A stretch of 24,806 nucleotides of DNA, taken from contig CAAFJQ010000088.1 in NCBI GenBank assembly GCA_900763245.1, forward strand, positions 1-24,806, given 5' to 3'. The position numbers were made by a program, and so were the translations under genes. The notes under the pieces were generated by a model. The model made no database searches, was not told the origin of the DNA, and saw only the letters and a program-made list of their open reading frames with translations. Shown here one piece after another: positions 6,786 through 14,575 of the stretch. Origin of the DNA: Bacilli bacterium (GTDB lineage: Bacteria > Bacillota_I > Bacilli_A > RFN20 > CAG-288). Position 1 is the stretch's first letter; the number at the start of each line of letters is the position of its first letter.

Positions 6786-7541
6786 CTACTGCTTTTCTGC
6801 CACAGAAGAAAGCAGTGCAAAGTAATCTCCGACCATCGGTTTACTAAGTATATTGACACTGAAGTTATCTTTCTGAAGAAGGATTTCATACACAGAAAGA
6901 TAATCCTTCAAAGAGATGTTCTCAGGCTTGGTCGTATAGTTTTTGAAGAAGAAGTCTCCGATAGAAGAGAAGAAAGATTTCTTATCCTCTTTCTTCAAGC
7001 TAAGCAGCTTGGAGAAGCAGGCAATGGAATCCTCGAAGAAGGTGAAGTCTCTGTCCGACATGACAAGCATGTCTTTCTCATAGGAAAAGATATTGCCGAT
7101 GGGTTCTATTCCGTCCATATGTTTCTTCTCTTCTTCACTGACAGCATCCATCAGGCTATCAGAAATAAAAGAAAAGTTCACTTTCTTTCCAAAGAAATCA
7201 TCCACGATTTTCTTCGCTTTGACAAAACTCTTCTGTCTTTTCTCAGCATCTTCCTTTTCCGAAAGGATCAGAAGATATGTTCTTTTCTTCTTGCCATTCA
7301 AAAACAGAAGCCTATCTTCGTTCTGTTTATGGGAAGAAAGAACAAAGTCATATTCTTCCTCTTTTGGATTTTCAATACGATTGATGTCTTTATTATCAGA
7401 AAAGACAACAAAATCTTCTTTCGAGCAGCACACATCAAACTGATACGTGTTCTCCTTCAAAGCCGTGGACTTCATAAAAGCAGACACGATATCTTTGTCT
7501 TTGAATTCGGTCAGATAAATCAGAGTCTTGATTTTTTCCAT
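6786..7541 (-). CDS. Hypothetical protein, 251 aa, last gene of the sugar-sensing operon
   Basis: I do not recognise this protein. I chose the ATG at 7541 because GAGGAG lies seven bases before it. A second ATG at 7562 overlaps the upstream stop (ATGA) but has no ribosome binding site; it would add seven residues. There is no signal peptide or membrane segment, so the protein is probably cytosolic. It has an N-terminal strand-like start (KIKTLIYLTEF), a run TYLLILSEKEDAEKR typical of an alpha/beta fold around residues 87-101, and many Lys, Phe and Asp residues. It follows the binding lipoprotein, kinase and regulator genes and ends at the terminator before mglB. That position suggests a role in galactose sensing or use, but nothing in the sequence shows one. 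It is not galactokinase, epimerase or uridylyltransferase. Confidence 0.8.
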   Translation of the reverse strand: MEKIKTLIYLTEFKDKDIVSAFMKSTALKENTYQFDVCCSKEDFVVFSDNKDINRIENPKEEEYDFVLSSHKQNEDRLLFLNGKKKRTYLLILSEKEDAEKRQKSFVKAKKIVDDFFGKKVNFSFISDSLMDAVSEEEKKHMDGIEPIGNIFSYEKDMLVMSDRDFTFFEDSIACFSKLLSLKKEDKKSFFSSIGDFFFKNYTTKPENISLKDYLSVYEILLQKDNFSVNILSKPMVGDYFALLSSVAEKQ

Positions 7542-7558
7542 GATATTACTCCTCACTT

Positions 7559-8584
7559 TCATAAGAGATTTTCTTTTGTGATGGCGCTTCCCTCGACATA
7601 AATCGTATATTCGTTGGCCATATGATATGGGAAGGACTCTGTTATCTTACCATATTTCTGTATTTCTTCCACAATCCTGACACAGGCCACAGCCTGTCGA
7701 TGAGATTCATTTTTGACAGTGCCGGAAAGAAGGCCTTTTCTCACATATTCCAATCCGACTGTCGTTCCATCAACACCGAATATCGGGAAAGGAAGACTCT
7801 CGCCTTCCCATTCAAAAGCATTTTCATCGGAAAGCAGGTAATCGATGACACCCAATGCCATATCATCATTGTTACAAAGAATCAGCTCAATATCCTTTCC
7901 GTACTTCTTCATGATCTCTTTTGAGTTATCTTTTGCAAGGCTTCTGCTCCAATTGCAGTAAGTGGAATACAAAGTCTCAATCTGATAGCCATCATTCTTT
8001 AAGGCTTCCATGGCTGCCTTGCTTCTCTTTTCGGAGTCCTGATGCCCGATTTCGCCTTTGATCAAAACAGTCTGAATGATGCCATCTCCGTTTTTATCAT
8101 ATAGAGGATTAAGAGAACTGCTCGTTCCGAAAAGATTCTCAACCATCTTGGCCTGAGCTTTTCCTTCAAAATTAGGATCAGTACCGACATAGAAAATTTT
8201 GTTGTTGTTTTTCCTTCCTCTGATCATATCCTGGTCAAGCGGCTGTCTATTGAAAAAGACAACAGGAATATCCTTTGTTGATACTTTGTCGATGATAGCG
8301 CCAGAAGAGAGTCTGTCCACTGGATTGATGAACATCATTGTCGGATTCATCTTATCCACGGCTTCTACCAAAGACTCGTTCTGCTTAATCTGAGAATTGC
8401 CCGCATAATAAGTCTGGAAAGAACAACCTCTTTTTGTCAGTTCGATCTGCAAAGCCGTATCAAAAGAGCTGATGAAAGTATCGCTTTCATCATAAACGAA
8501 AATCAACGCATCTTTTGAAGAAGAGGAGCAGGAAGCCAAAAGAACAGCAAAGGACATAATGAAAGACAATCGTTTATTCTTCAT
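7559..8584 (-). CDS. Galactose/glucose-binding lipoprotein, probable sensor partner of the YesM-type kinase
   Basis: This 341-residue lipoprotein has a signal peptide and lipobox LASC at 16-19 (Cys19). It is an MglB homologue in the conventional order: PVVFFNRQP at 107-115, YVGTD at 132-136, the calcium loop DKNGDGIIQ at 163-171, KGEIGHQDSEKR at 176-187, W212, CNNDDMALG at 237-245, and IFGVD at 268-272. The sugar-contact residues correspond to D35, N112, H181, D183, R187, W212, N239, D272 and N292, and the calcium loop is intact. AGGAGGT eight bases before the ATG fixes the start. The gene overlaps the kinase stop by 11 bases and lacks its own permease. Together these suggest it presents bound hexose to the kinase, as XylFII does for LytS in Clostridium. 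It could also feed the Mgl permease. Confidence 0.88.
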   Translation of the reverse strand: MKNKRLSFIMSFAVLLASCSSSSKDALIFVYDESDTFISSFDTALQIELTKRGCSFQTYYAGNSQIKQNESLVEAVDKMNPTMMFINPVDRLSSGAIIDKVSTKDIPVVFFNRQPLDQDMIRGRKNNNKIFYVGTDPNFEGKAQAKMVENLFGTSSSLNPLYDKNGDGIIQTVLIKGEIGHQDSEKRSKAAMEALKNDGYQIETLYSTYCNWSRSLAKDNSKEIMKKYGKDIELILCNNDDMALGVIDYLLSDENAFEWEGESLPFPIFGVDGTTVGLEYVRKGLLSGTVKNESHRQAVACVRIVEEIQKYGKITESFPYHMANEYTIYVEGSAITKENLL

Positions 8585-10298
8585 CGCTTCTTACCTCCTG
8601 TAAAGGAATGCGGATTGAGATCTTTGTACCGTCATCAAGGGACGAATCGACAATAATATCCGCTTTCTCTCCATAGAAGATACGGATTCTCTGATAAACG
8701 TTGGACAATCCTACACCCCTATGAATCGTCTTATCTTTGAATGACTGATAGATTTCTTCAATCTTGTCAGGCAACATGCCAAATCCATTATCTTCGATAT
8801 CAAAACAAAGATAGGAACTGTCAAGATAAGCTTTGATTTTGATCATAGCTCCTTCTTCCGGTTTTTCTCCTAAACCATGTACGATGGCATTCTCGACAAT
8901 CGGCTGAAGGATCAACTTGATGATTGAAAGAGAAAGAACTTCATCGGAAGCATCGACATCATAAGAGAAGCTGTCCCCAAATCGCATCTTCTGAATCTGA
9001 AGATAGTATTTCACATGATCGAGCTCGCTTTTCACCGGAATGATATTCTTTCCTCTTGAAATAGAGATACGGAAGAATCTTGAAAGAGCAACAATCATCT
9101 CTTCTGCCTTCTCATTCTCATTCTCATCAATCATATAGATGATGGAGTCCAACGTATTATATAGGAAATGAGGATTGATCTGATTCTGAAGCGCCTTCAG
9201 CTCAGCTTTGTTCTGTTCCTTCTGTTCATTGACAACCTCTTGAGCAAGATCGTGAATTCTATTCATCATCTTGCAGAAGGATTTGTTGAGAGAGACAATT
9301 TCCTTTGTTCCGCCAATTGTAGAATCCGATTGCAGGCGGAAACTGAGATCTTCGACAGCTTCCATCTCTCTTTGTAGACGGACAATCGGCTTGGAAATCT
9401 GAGTGGAAATCGCATAGAAGAGGAAAAGGAAGGCGATAAGAGCCAAGGTAGTATAGACAATACAATTGATCAGAAGCTTCTTTTTGGCCTGTGTCAATCC
9501 ATTGATATTTGTCGCGATGACAAGTCTCCACCTCGTCTTTGGAATCGTAGAAATATACAGATAAATGGAATTTTTTCCATCATCCAGTCTGACATTGCCA
9601 ATGACCGTCTTCTGAATGATTTCTTTTTCTCTGTCACTCACTTCAGAAGAAGCATAGACAGGAAGATAATCATTATCAAAAATATAAACGTGTCCGCCTT
9701 CTCCCAATTGAACCTCATCGATCATGGAAGCGATGCCGGAAAAATCATAGATGATTTTTAAAATGGCGGAATCATTTCCGTTATTGATGGACATGACTTT
9801 GGATAAGGTAAAGCAAGAAGCGGAATTGACACGGGAGAAGATATTGACCAGAGGGGCATCGACAGAAGAAGAAAACCATTCTTCTTTTTTGACATCTTCC
9901 GGAGACAATTCGCTGACATAATTGCTGTCGCTTGTAATCATCCTTCCATTCGTATCATATAAGGAAATGGATTCGATGGATTGTGAAACTACCATAATCT
10001 CATCAAAAAAAACGCCTCCTTTGCTTTGGATTGTTTCACTGTTCTCGTTGACAAGTCTTTTTTGAATGGCATCAGATGCATTGATGACACCATCCATATA
10101 ATTGGAATAATTGGAAAGAGCCTGTTCCGAAGTAGAGATGACCTGCTTTAAATAAGTGGTCTCAACAGAGGAAGAATAGGTCAGTGTGACAATCGAAAAA
10201 ACACCAGCCATAAAAAGAACGAAGGCCGTGACAAAAGAGAAGAACAGTTGGCTCTTTAAAGAGAGACGATTAAGACGATTTCGTTTTCCTGTATTCAT
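8574..10298 (-). CDS. YesM-type sensor histidine kinase
   Basis: This is a membrane sensor kinase of the LytS/YesM class. From the ATG at 10298 it is 574 residues: membrane segment at about 17-40, extracellular sensor domain (Cache-like) 45-270, second segment 277-297, and HAMP 298-355. The His_kinase motif NQINPHFLYNTLDS follows, with phospho-acceptor His377, and then the ATPase motifs QPIVENAIVHGL, DNGFGM and GVGLSNV. I prefer 10298 because it gives a sensible short cytoplasmic N-terminus and has AGGA ten bases upstream; an ATG-free extension back to 10373 would overlap the regulator gene by 104 bases. Even so, the gene overlaps the regulator stop by 29 bases, and its own end overlaps the binding lipoprotein gene, so the three are coupled. 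Likely partners are that lipoprotein outside and the YesN-like regulator inside. Confidence 0.92.
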   Translation of the reverse strand: MNTGKRNRLNRLSLKSQLFFSFVTAFVLFMAGVFSIVTLTYSSSVETTYLKQVISTSEQALSNYSNYMDGVINASDAIQKRLVNENSETIQSKGGVFFDEIMVVSQSIESISLYDTNGRMITSDSNYVSELSPEDVKKEEWFSSSVDAPLVNIFSRVNSASCFTLSKVMSINNGNDSAILKIIYDFSGIASMIDEVQLGEGGHVYIFDNDYLPVYASSEVSDREKEIIQKTVIGNVRLDDGKNSIYLYISTIPKTRWRLVIATNINGLTQAKKKLLINCIVYTTLALIAFLFLFYAISTQISKPIVRLQREMEAVEDLSFRLQSDSTIGGTKEIVSLNKSFCKMMNRIHDLAQEVVNEQKEQNKAELKALQNQINPHFLYNTLDSIIYMIDENENEKAEEMIVALSRFFRISISRGKNIIPVKSELDHVKYYLQIQKMRFGDSFSYDVDASDEVLSLSIIKLILQPIVENAIVHGLGEKPEEGAMIKIKAYLDSSYLCFDIEDNGFGMLPDKIEEIYQSFKDKTIHRGVGLSNVYQRIRIFYGEKADIIVDSSLDDGTKISIRIPLQEVRSDEE

Positions 10299-11859
10299 CG
10301 GGTGATAATCCTGTGTATTTTTTAAAGCAATGCGAGAAATAATATGGATCCGTATATCCGACATCTCTTGCAATAGTGATGATTCTATTGTTCTGATCCG
10401 AGAGCAAAGTCAACGCCTTCTTCATTCTCAAGTCAGTAGTAATCTTTGTGAACGATGTTCCGTTTCTTTTCAGAATTGCTGAAATATAGCTGACAGAATA
10501 AGATAATTCGTTTGCAACATCCTCAATTAACAGATTTGGATTGGTAAAGTTCATATCGATGAAATGAAGTATTCTCTCATATGATGATTCGACCCCAGAG
10601 AGCTTTCTGGATTCATTAACTTTGATGACCCTCTCTGCTAATGCAACCAAATAATCGATCAGATTTTGCTGTGTCTTCATCCCATAGAGCTTTGTCGTGA
10701 TTTCCGCCTGTGAATCGAAATCCTGATAGAATTCAGAAAGAGAAATGCAGGCTTTGACAATCGCATCTAGAATATTGGAAAGAATATAGAAATAACTGTC
10801 TTTGTAATTCGGTGTGCTGATCTGCACAATCAGTTTTTCAAGACTGCTGATGACATCCGTTTTCTTTCCATAAGAGATGAGATAAGTAAGGTTCTTGTAT
10901 TCATTTTCATCAATCTTACCGGTACTTTGCGGCGTTCCACTCTCTTTTTCCAAGTCCTCAAAAGAAAACACCATATTAGACCCTAGAACGGTTCTGTATT
11001 CCAAAGAACGTTTTGCGTGACGATACATTTTTCTGTAATTGACCGGTGCATTCATAATATCGGAAACACCGCAGGAAACAGAAATCGATGCCGCTCTTTT
11101 TACCATGGCCAGTATGCCGTTGAATTTCAGCATCAGTTCCTCATCATTGAACTTCTCATCTTTCTGTAAAAGAAGTATCATCTGATTATCGGAAAGAAAG
11201 AAATAATATAGGCAAGAAGCAAACTCTTCATCAATTGCTTTTTTCAATGAGAAATAAAGAAGATCCTGTCTATCAAATTCCAGTTCATCGCTGTCTGCAT
11301 CATAGACAGCCATGACCTGATACGGATGATTCAAGTCGATTCCATCTTCGACAAGTTTGTTTGCAAAATTGGCAGGTATCTGCTTCAGTTTGATCAGTCT
11401 ATTAAGATCCTCAGACTGAAGAAAACGCATAGATGTCTTAGCTTTGACTTCCAGGTTCTTGATACTAAGATCCATCTGAAGCTGTTTGTCCAAAGCATCT
11501 TTTGCCTTATATAAAACGCCCTTCATTTCTAAAGATGACACCGGTTTTGTCAAATAGCCGGCGACACCCAAAGAAATAGCCTCCTTTGCATAATCAAAAG
11601 AGTCATATCCGGAGACGATGATAAATTGCATCAGAGGAAAATCCATCTTCAAATGACGAATCAGCTCAATGCCGCTGATATAAGGCATTCTGATATCCGT
11701 GATCAGAATATCGGGTTCCAGATGTGATCCGCTTTCCAGCGTATCAAATCCGTTCTCAAAACATCCGACAACCATGAAGTCATCAGAAAATTTCTCAACC
11801 ATTGTCTTTAATCGATTACGAATGGATTCTTCATCATCTGCAATGATTACTCTATACAT
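10270..11859 (-). CDS. YesN-type response regulator with AraC DNA-binding domain
   Basis: This 529-residue transcription regulator has an N-terminal receiver with the acidic pair D8/D9, phosphorylation site D55 (ITDIRMP) and K105 (YLTKP). A long, poorly conserved middle region follows (about 125-420). The C-terminal AraC-type double helix-turn-helix spans about 425-527, recognisable by LSYSVSYISAILKRNG and IARDVGYTDPYYFSHCFKKYTGLSPDEYR. The start has GGGAGA about eight bases upstream. It is the first gene of a four-gene operon with its cognate kinase, a galactose-binding lipoprotein and an unknown protein. The mglBAC operon just downstream, with a weak -35 and 21-bp direct repeats, is the most likely target. 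A promoter with an inverted repeat lies directly upstream. Confidence 0.93.
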   Translation of the reverse strand: MYRVIIADDEESIRNRLKTMVEKFSDDFMVVGCFENGFDTLESGSHLEPDILITDIRMPYISGIELIRHLKMDFPLMQFIIVSGYDSFDYAKEAISLGVAGYLTKPVSSLEMKGVLYKAKDALDKQLQMDLSIKNLEVKAKTSMRFLQSEDLNRLIKLKQIPANFANKLVEDGIDLNHPYQVMAVYDADSDELEFDRQDLLYFSLKKAIDEEFASCLYYFFLSDNQMILLLQKDEKFNDEELMLKFNGILAMVKRAASISVSCGVSDIMNAPVNYRKMYRHAKRSLEYRTVLGSNMVFSFEDLEKESGTPQSTGKIDENEYKNLTYLISYGKKTDVISSLEKLIVQISTPNYKDSYFYILSNILDAIVKACISLSEFYQDFDSQAEITTKLYGMKTQQNLIDYLVALAERVIKVNESRKLSGVESSYERILHFIDMNFTNPNLLIEDVANELSYSVSYISAILKRNGTSFTKITTDLRMKKALTLLSDQNNRIITIARDVGYTDPYYFSHCFKKYTGLSPDEYRKTKSS

Positions 11860-11926
11860 ATTGTCTATCTCCCAGTGGAATTGTGAATCAAAATATCAGC
11901 AATAATCAAAAAGTATGGAATTACAT

Positions 11927-11954
11927 ATTGTATCCCCTTACAATTCTACCACAA
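11927..11954 (-). promoter_or_regulatory. Candidate promoter of the sensor operon
   Basis: TTGTGG (complement of 11949-11954) and TACAAT (complement of 11927-11932) are separated by 16 bases. This is a reasonable sigma-A-type promoter about 68 bases before the response regulator ATG. The -10 hexamer is one arm of a perfect inverted repeat, ATTGTA-N6-TACAAT, at 11927-11944. That could be an operator; it is not followed by a T run, so it is not a terminator. Confidence 0.45.
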
Positions 11955-11974
11955 ACTAATATCTCACTGATAAA

Positions 11975-12592
11975 TCAGATTCTTTTTCTCTTTTTGCAAT
12001 CTCTTGCGAGATTGGGATTATATAACCAAGCGATGCATTCATCGATCACTCTCTTCAAAATCTTTATAGAGGAATTGATGACATCACTTGTTATTGTTCG
12101 TCTTTCTTTTTTGATATCATCGCCACAGGAAGGAAGATGAATATAGTTGCGAATCTGGCGAATATAATGAAGTTCATCTATATTCAAAGAAGAAAAAATA
12201 CCGACTTTTTCCGCTTTATCGATCAATTCATAAAAAGGAAGTTCTGTGTTTTCTTTCCTTTCCTTATCAATCATAGAATACAAAACAGAACAAGAGGAAA
12301 GAAACGGACACTCTATATAGCAACAATACCTTGTATTCTTGTTATGAAATGTGGCCCGAAGAATCGCTTCGACAACAGAAGCCAACGACTCCATATACAA
12401 TTCACAATAAGATGAAGACAAAGTTTCATCCATCTCATAAACATTATAGTTGTAGCCTAAAAACTCCAGCAATCGAATACGGGAATAAATCAATTTCAGC
12501 CAGCTTGAATGCGGATCGATCTTTGATAAATGAAGAGCGTCATCCATCTGAAAATCATCTTTCATCAAGTTAGAAGGAAGTTTGGTTTTCAT
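11975..12592 (-). CDS. Hypothetical helical protein, 205 aa, possibly HEPN-like
   Basis: No firm family assignment. The protein is almost entirely helical in character, with no signal peptide or membrane span. Residues 143-152 read YIRQIRNYIH, giving an R-x6-H pattern (R145, H152) after a long helical region. This resembles the RN..H helix of HEPN-fold proteins and DUF4145-like domains, but the spacing and context are not enough to claim ribonuclease activity. Several Cys residues cluster at 90-101 (YCCYIECPFLSSC), and the C-terminus is basic (CKKRKRI). It starts two bases after the uvrB stop without a ribosome binding site of its own, so it is probably translated by coupling. It is the last gene of the long lysS-side block. 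No clear terminator follows it. Confidence 0.75.
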   Translation of the reverse strand: MKTKLPSNLMKDDFQMDDALHLSKIDPHSSWLKLIYSRIRLLEFLGYNYNVYEMDETLSSSYCELYMESLASVVEAILRATFHNKNTRYCCYIECPFLSSCSVLYSMIDKERKENTELPFYELIDKAEKVGIFSSLNIDELHYIRQIRNYIHLPSCGDDIKKERRTITSDVINSSIKILKRVIDECIAWLYNPNLARDCKKRKRI

Positions 12593-12594
12593 AC

Positions 12595-14574
12595 TTATAG
12601 TTTTGCTTTCAGTTCCAGGATTTCATCGCGAAGCCTTGCAGCCTCTTCAAAATCAAGAGACTTGGCAGCTCGATTCATCTCACTAGTAAGATTCTTAATC
12701 ATCAGTTCAAGTTGCTTTCTTGTCATCTTGCTAGTATCATCAATCGATTTCTTCTTATCATCTATCATATGCATCGGTTCCTGAATCGGTTTTATAATCG
12801 TCTTAGGAACGATATTGTGATCTTTGTTGTACTGTTCCTGAATCGTTCTTCTTCGCTTTGTCTCACGAATGGTGATCTTCATGGCATCGGATATCTTATC
12901 CGCGTACATGATGACTTTTCCGTTTGCGTTTCTTGCAGCACGGCCTGCAATCTGAGTCAATGATCTTGCACTTCTTAAAAAGCCTTCTCTATCAGCATCA
13001 AGTATGGCGATCAAAGAGACCTCAGGAATATCAAGACCTTCTCTTAAAAGGTTGATGCCGACTAAGACATCATAGATTCCTTTTCTCAGTTTATAGATGA
13101 TCTCTGTTCTTTGAAGAGTCAGAATTTCATGCTGCAGATAGGCAACCTTCAGATCATGTAATTTGAAGAAATCAGTCAGATTCTCAGCATCTTTCACAGT
13201 CAATGTGACAACCATGACTCTCTCATTCTTCTTGATTCTTTCATTGATTTCATTCAATAAATCATAGACAGGGTTGTTCTCGTTGCTTCTCACTTCGATG
13301 ATTGGATCAAGAAGACCGGTAGGACGAATGATCTGTTCTACTGCAAGCTGACCTGTCTGCTCCAGTTCATAATCGCCAGGAGTAGCAGAGGTACAGATGA
13401 CGTTGTTGATTTTCTTTTCGAATTCCTCTAACTTCAAAGGCCTGTTGTCCAAGGCAGACGGCAGCCTGAATCCATAATCGACAAGCGTTCTCTTTCTCGC
13501 TCTATCGCCATTGAACATGCCGCCAATCTGAGGGATTGTGACATGACTCTCATCAATAAAAAGAAGAAAGTCTTTCGGAAAGTAATCTAAAAGGGTATAC
13601 GGAGTCTCCCCCTCTTTTCTGCCGTCGAAATGTCGGGCATAGTTTTCAATTCCAGAACACATACCAAACTCTCTTAACGCATCCATATCATGCTCGGTTC
13701 TTGTCTTAAGTCTTTCGCTTTCTAGATACATGCCGTTTTGATCAAAATAGGCAAGGCGTTCTGTCAATTCTTCTTGAATTGTCTTTAAAGCCTTTTCGAT
13801 TCTATTTGTCGAAGAAGCATGTTCATGGGCTGGGAAGAAAGGGAAATAATCAAAAGTATGAAGAAGTTCCCCGGTCGTCGGTTTGATCTGATCAATCTCC
13901 GCAATCTCATCAAAATCAGAAAGGACACGGATGAAGAAATCATCGCCGTTAGGCGGATAAATCTCCATGACATCTCCACGGATTCTGAACGTTCCAGGCT
14001 CCAAGGAAAGATCGTTTCTCTTATACTGGGCAACAACAAGCTTCTGTGCGATCTCTTTCGGATTGAAAGGCTCTCCGACATGTAAAGTAAAAGCGAGATC
14101 TCTGTATTCGTCAGGGTCGCTAAGGCCATAGATAGAAGCGACAGAGCAGACAACAATCGTGTCTTTCCTCTCCAATAGAGAATTGACCGCACTCGCTCTC
14201 ATCATTTCGATCTCATCGTTCATAACGACCTGTTTATCAATATAAGTGTCCGTTTTGGGAATATAGGCTTCCGGCTGATAGAAGTCGAAATTGGAGATAA
14301 AGTATTCGACTCTGTTATTCGGAAACAGCTCTTTGAACTCTCCGTATAACTGGGCGGCCAAAGTCTTGTTGTGAACCAAGACCATTGTTGTCCTTTGAGC
14401 AGCCTGAATGATATTGGCCATAGTAAAAGTCTTGCCAGTGCCTGTTGCACCTTTCAAGACCTGCCATTTCCTGTTCTCATTCAATCCTTCGACAAGGGAA
14501 GCGATAGCCTGAGGCTGATCTCCAGTCGGCGAATATTTGGATACCAGTTCAAAAGGATGTTCTTTATCCGTCAT
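12595..14574 (-). CDS. uvrB: Excinuclease ABC subunit B (UvrB)
   Basis: UvrB is the damage-verifying helicase-like subunit of nucleotide excision repair, working with UvrA and UvrC in the cytosol. At 659 residues it has normal length. Motifs seen: Walker A GATGTGKT at about 42-49, the beta-hairpin region FYQPEAYIPKTDTYIDK, the DESH box (LLFIDESHVTIPQ), helicase motif QIAGRAARN, and a C-terminal UVR motif (LDFEEAARLRDEI). I chose the ATG at 14574, with GGAG ten bases upstream. It sits one base after the upstream protease stop (TGATATG). A TTG start at 14592 would add six residues and overlap that gene. uvrA is not in the window, although it often neighbours uvrB. Confidence 0.97.
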   Translation of the reverse strand: MTDKEHPFELVSKYSPTGDQPQAIASLVEGLNENRKWQVLKGATGTGKTFTMANIIQAAQRTTMVLVHNKTLAAQLYGEFKELFPNNRVEYFISNFDFYQPEAYIPKTDTYIDKQVVMNDEIEMMRASAVNSLLERKDTIVVCSVASIYGLSDPDEYRDLAFTLHVGEPFNPKEIAQKLVVAQYKRNDLSLEPGTFRIRGDVMEIYPPNGDDFFIRVLSDFDEIAEIDQIKPTTGELLHTFDYFPFFPAHEHASSTNRIEKALKTIQEELTERLAYFDQNGMYLESERLKTRTEHDMDALREFGMCSGIENYARHFDGRKEGETPYTLLDYFPKDFLLFIDESHVTIPQIGGMFNGDRARKRTLVDYGFRLPSALDNRPLKLEEFEKKINNVICTSATPGDYELEQTGQLAVEQIIRPTGLLDPIIEVRSNENNPVYDLLNEINERIKKNERVMVVTLTVKDAENLTDFFKLHDLKVAYLQHEILTLQRTEIIYKLRKGIYDVLVGINLLREGLDIPEVSLIAILDADREGFLRSARSLTQIAGRAARNANGKVIMYADKISDAMKITIRETKRRRTIQEQYNKDHNIVPKTIIKPIQEPMHMIDDKKKSIDDTSKMTRKQLELMIKNLTSEMNRAAKSLDFEEAARLRDEILELKAKL

Positions 14575-14575
14575 A

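Noticed and set aside
6786..7541. Loose resemblance of the unknown protein to PlsX-type acyltransferases (IGNIFSYEKDMLVMSD against a PlsX FIGN...DVVVTDGF pattern)
   Set aside because: The conserved Gly-rich and N-terminal DAMGGD motifs of PlsX are absent, and the match is a few residues that could be chance.
10299..10373. Upstream start for the sensor kinase (599 residues)
   Set aside because: It would overlap the regulator gene by 104 bases and has no clear ribosome binding site. The extra 25 residues read like a shadow of the regulator's C-terminal coding sequence.
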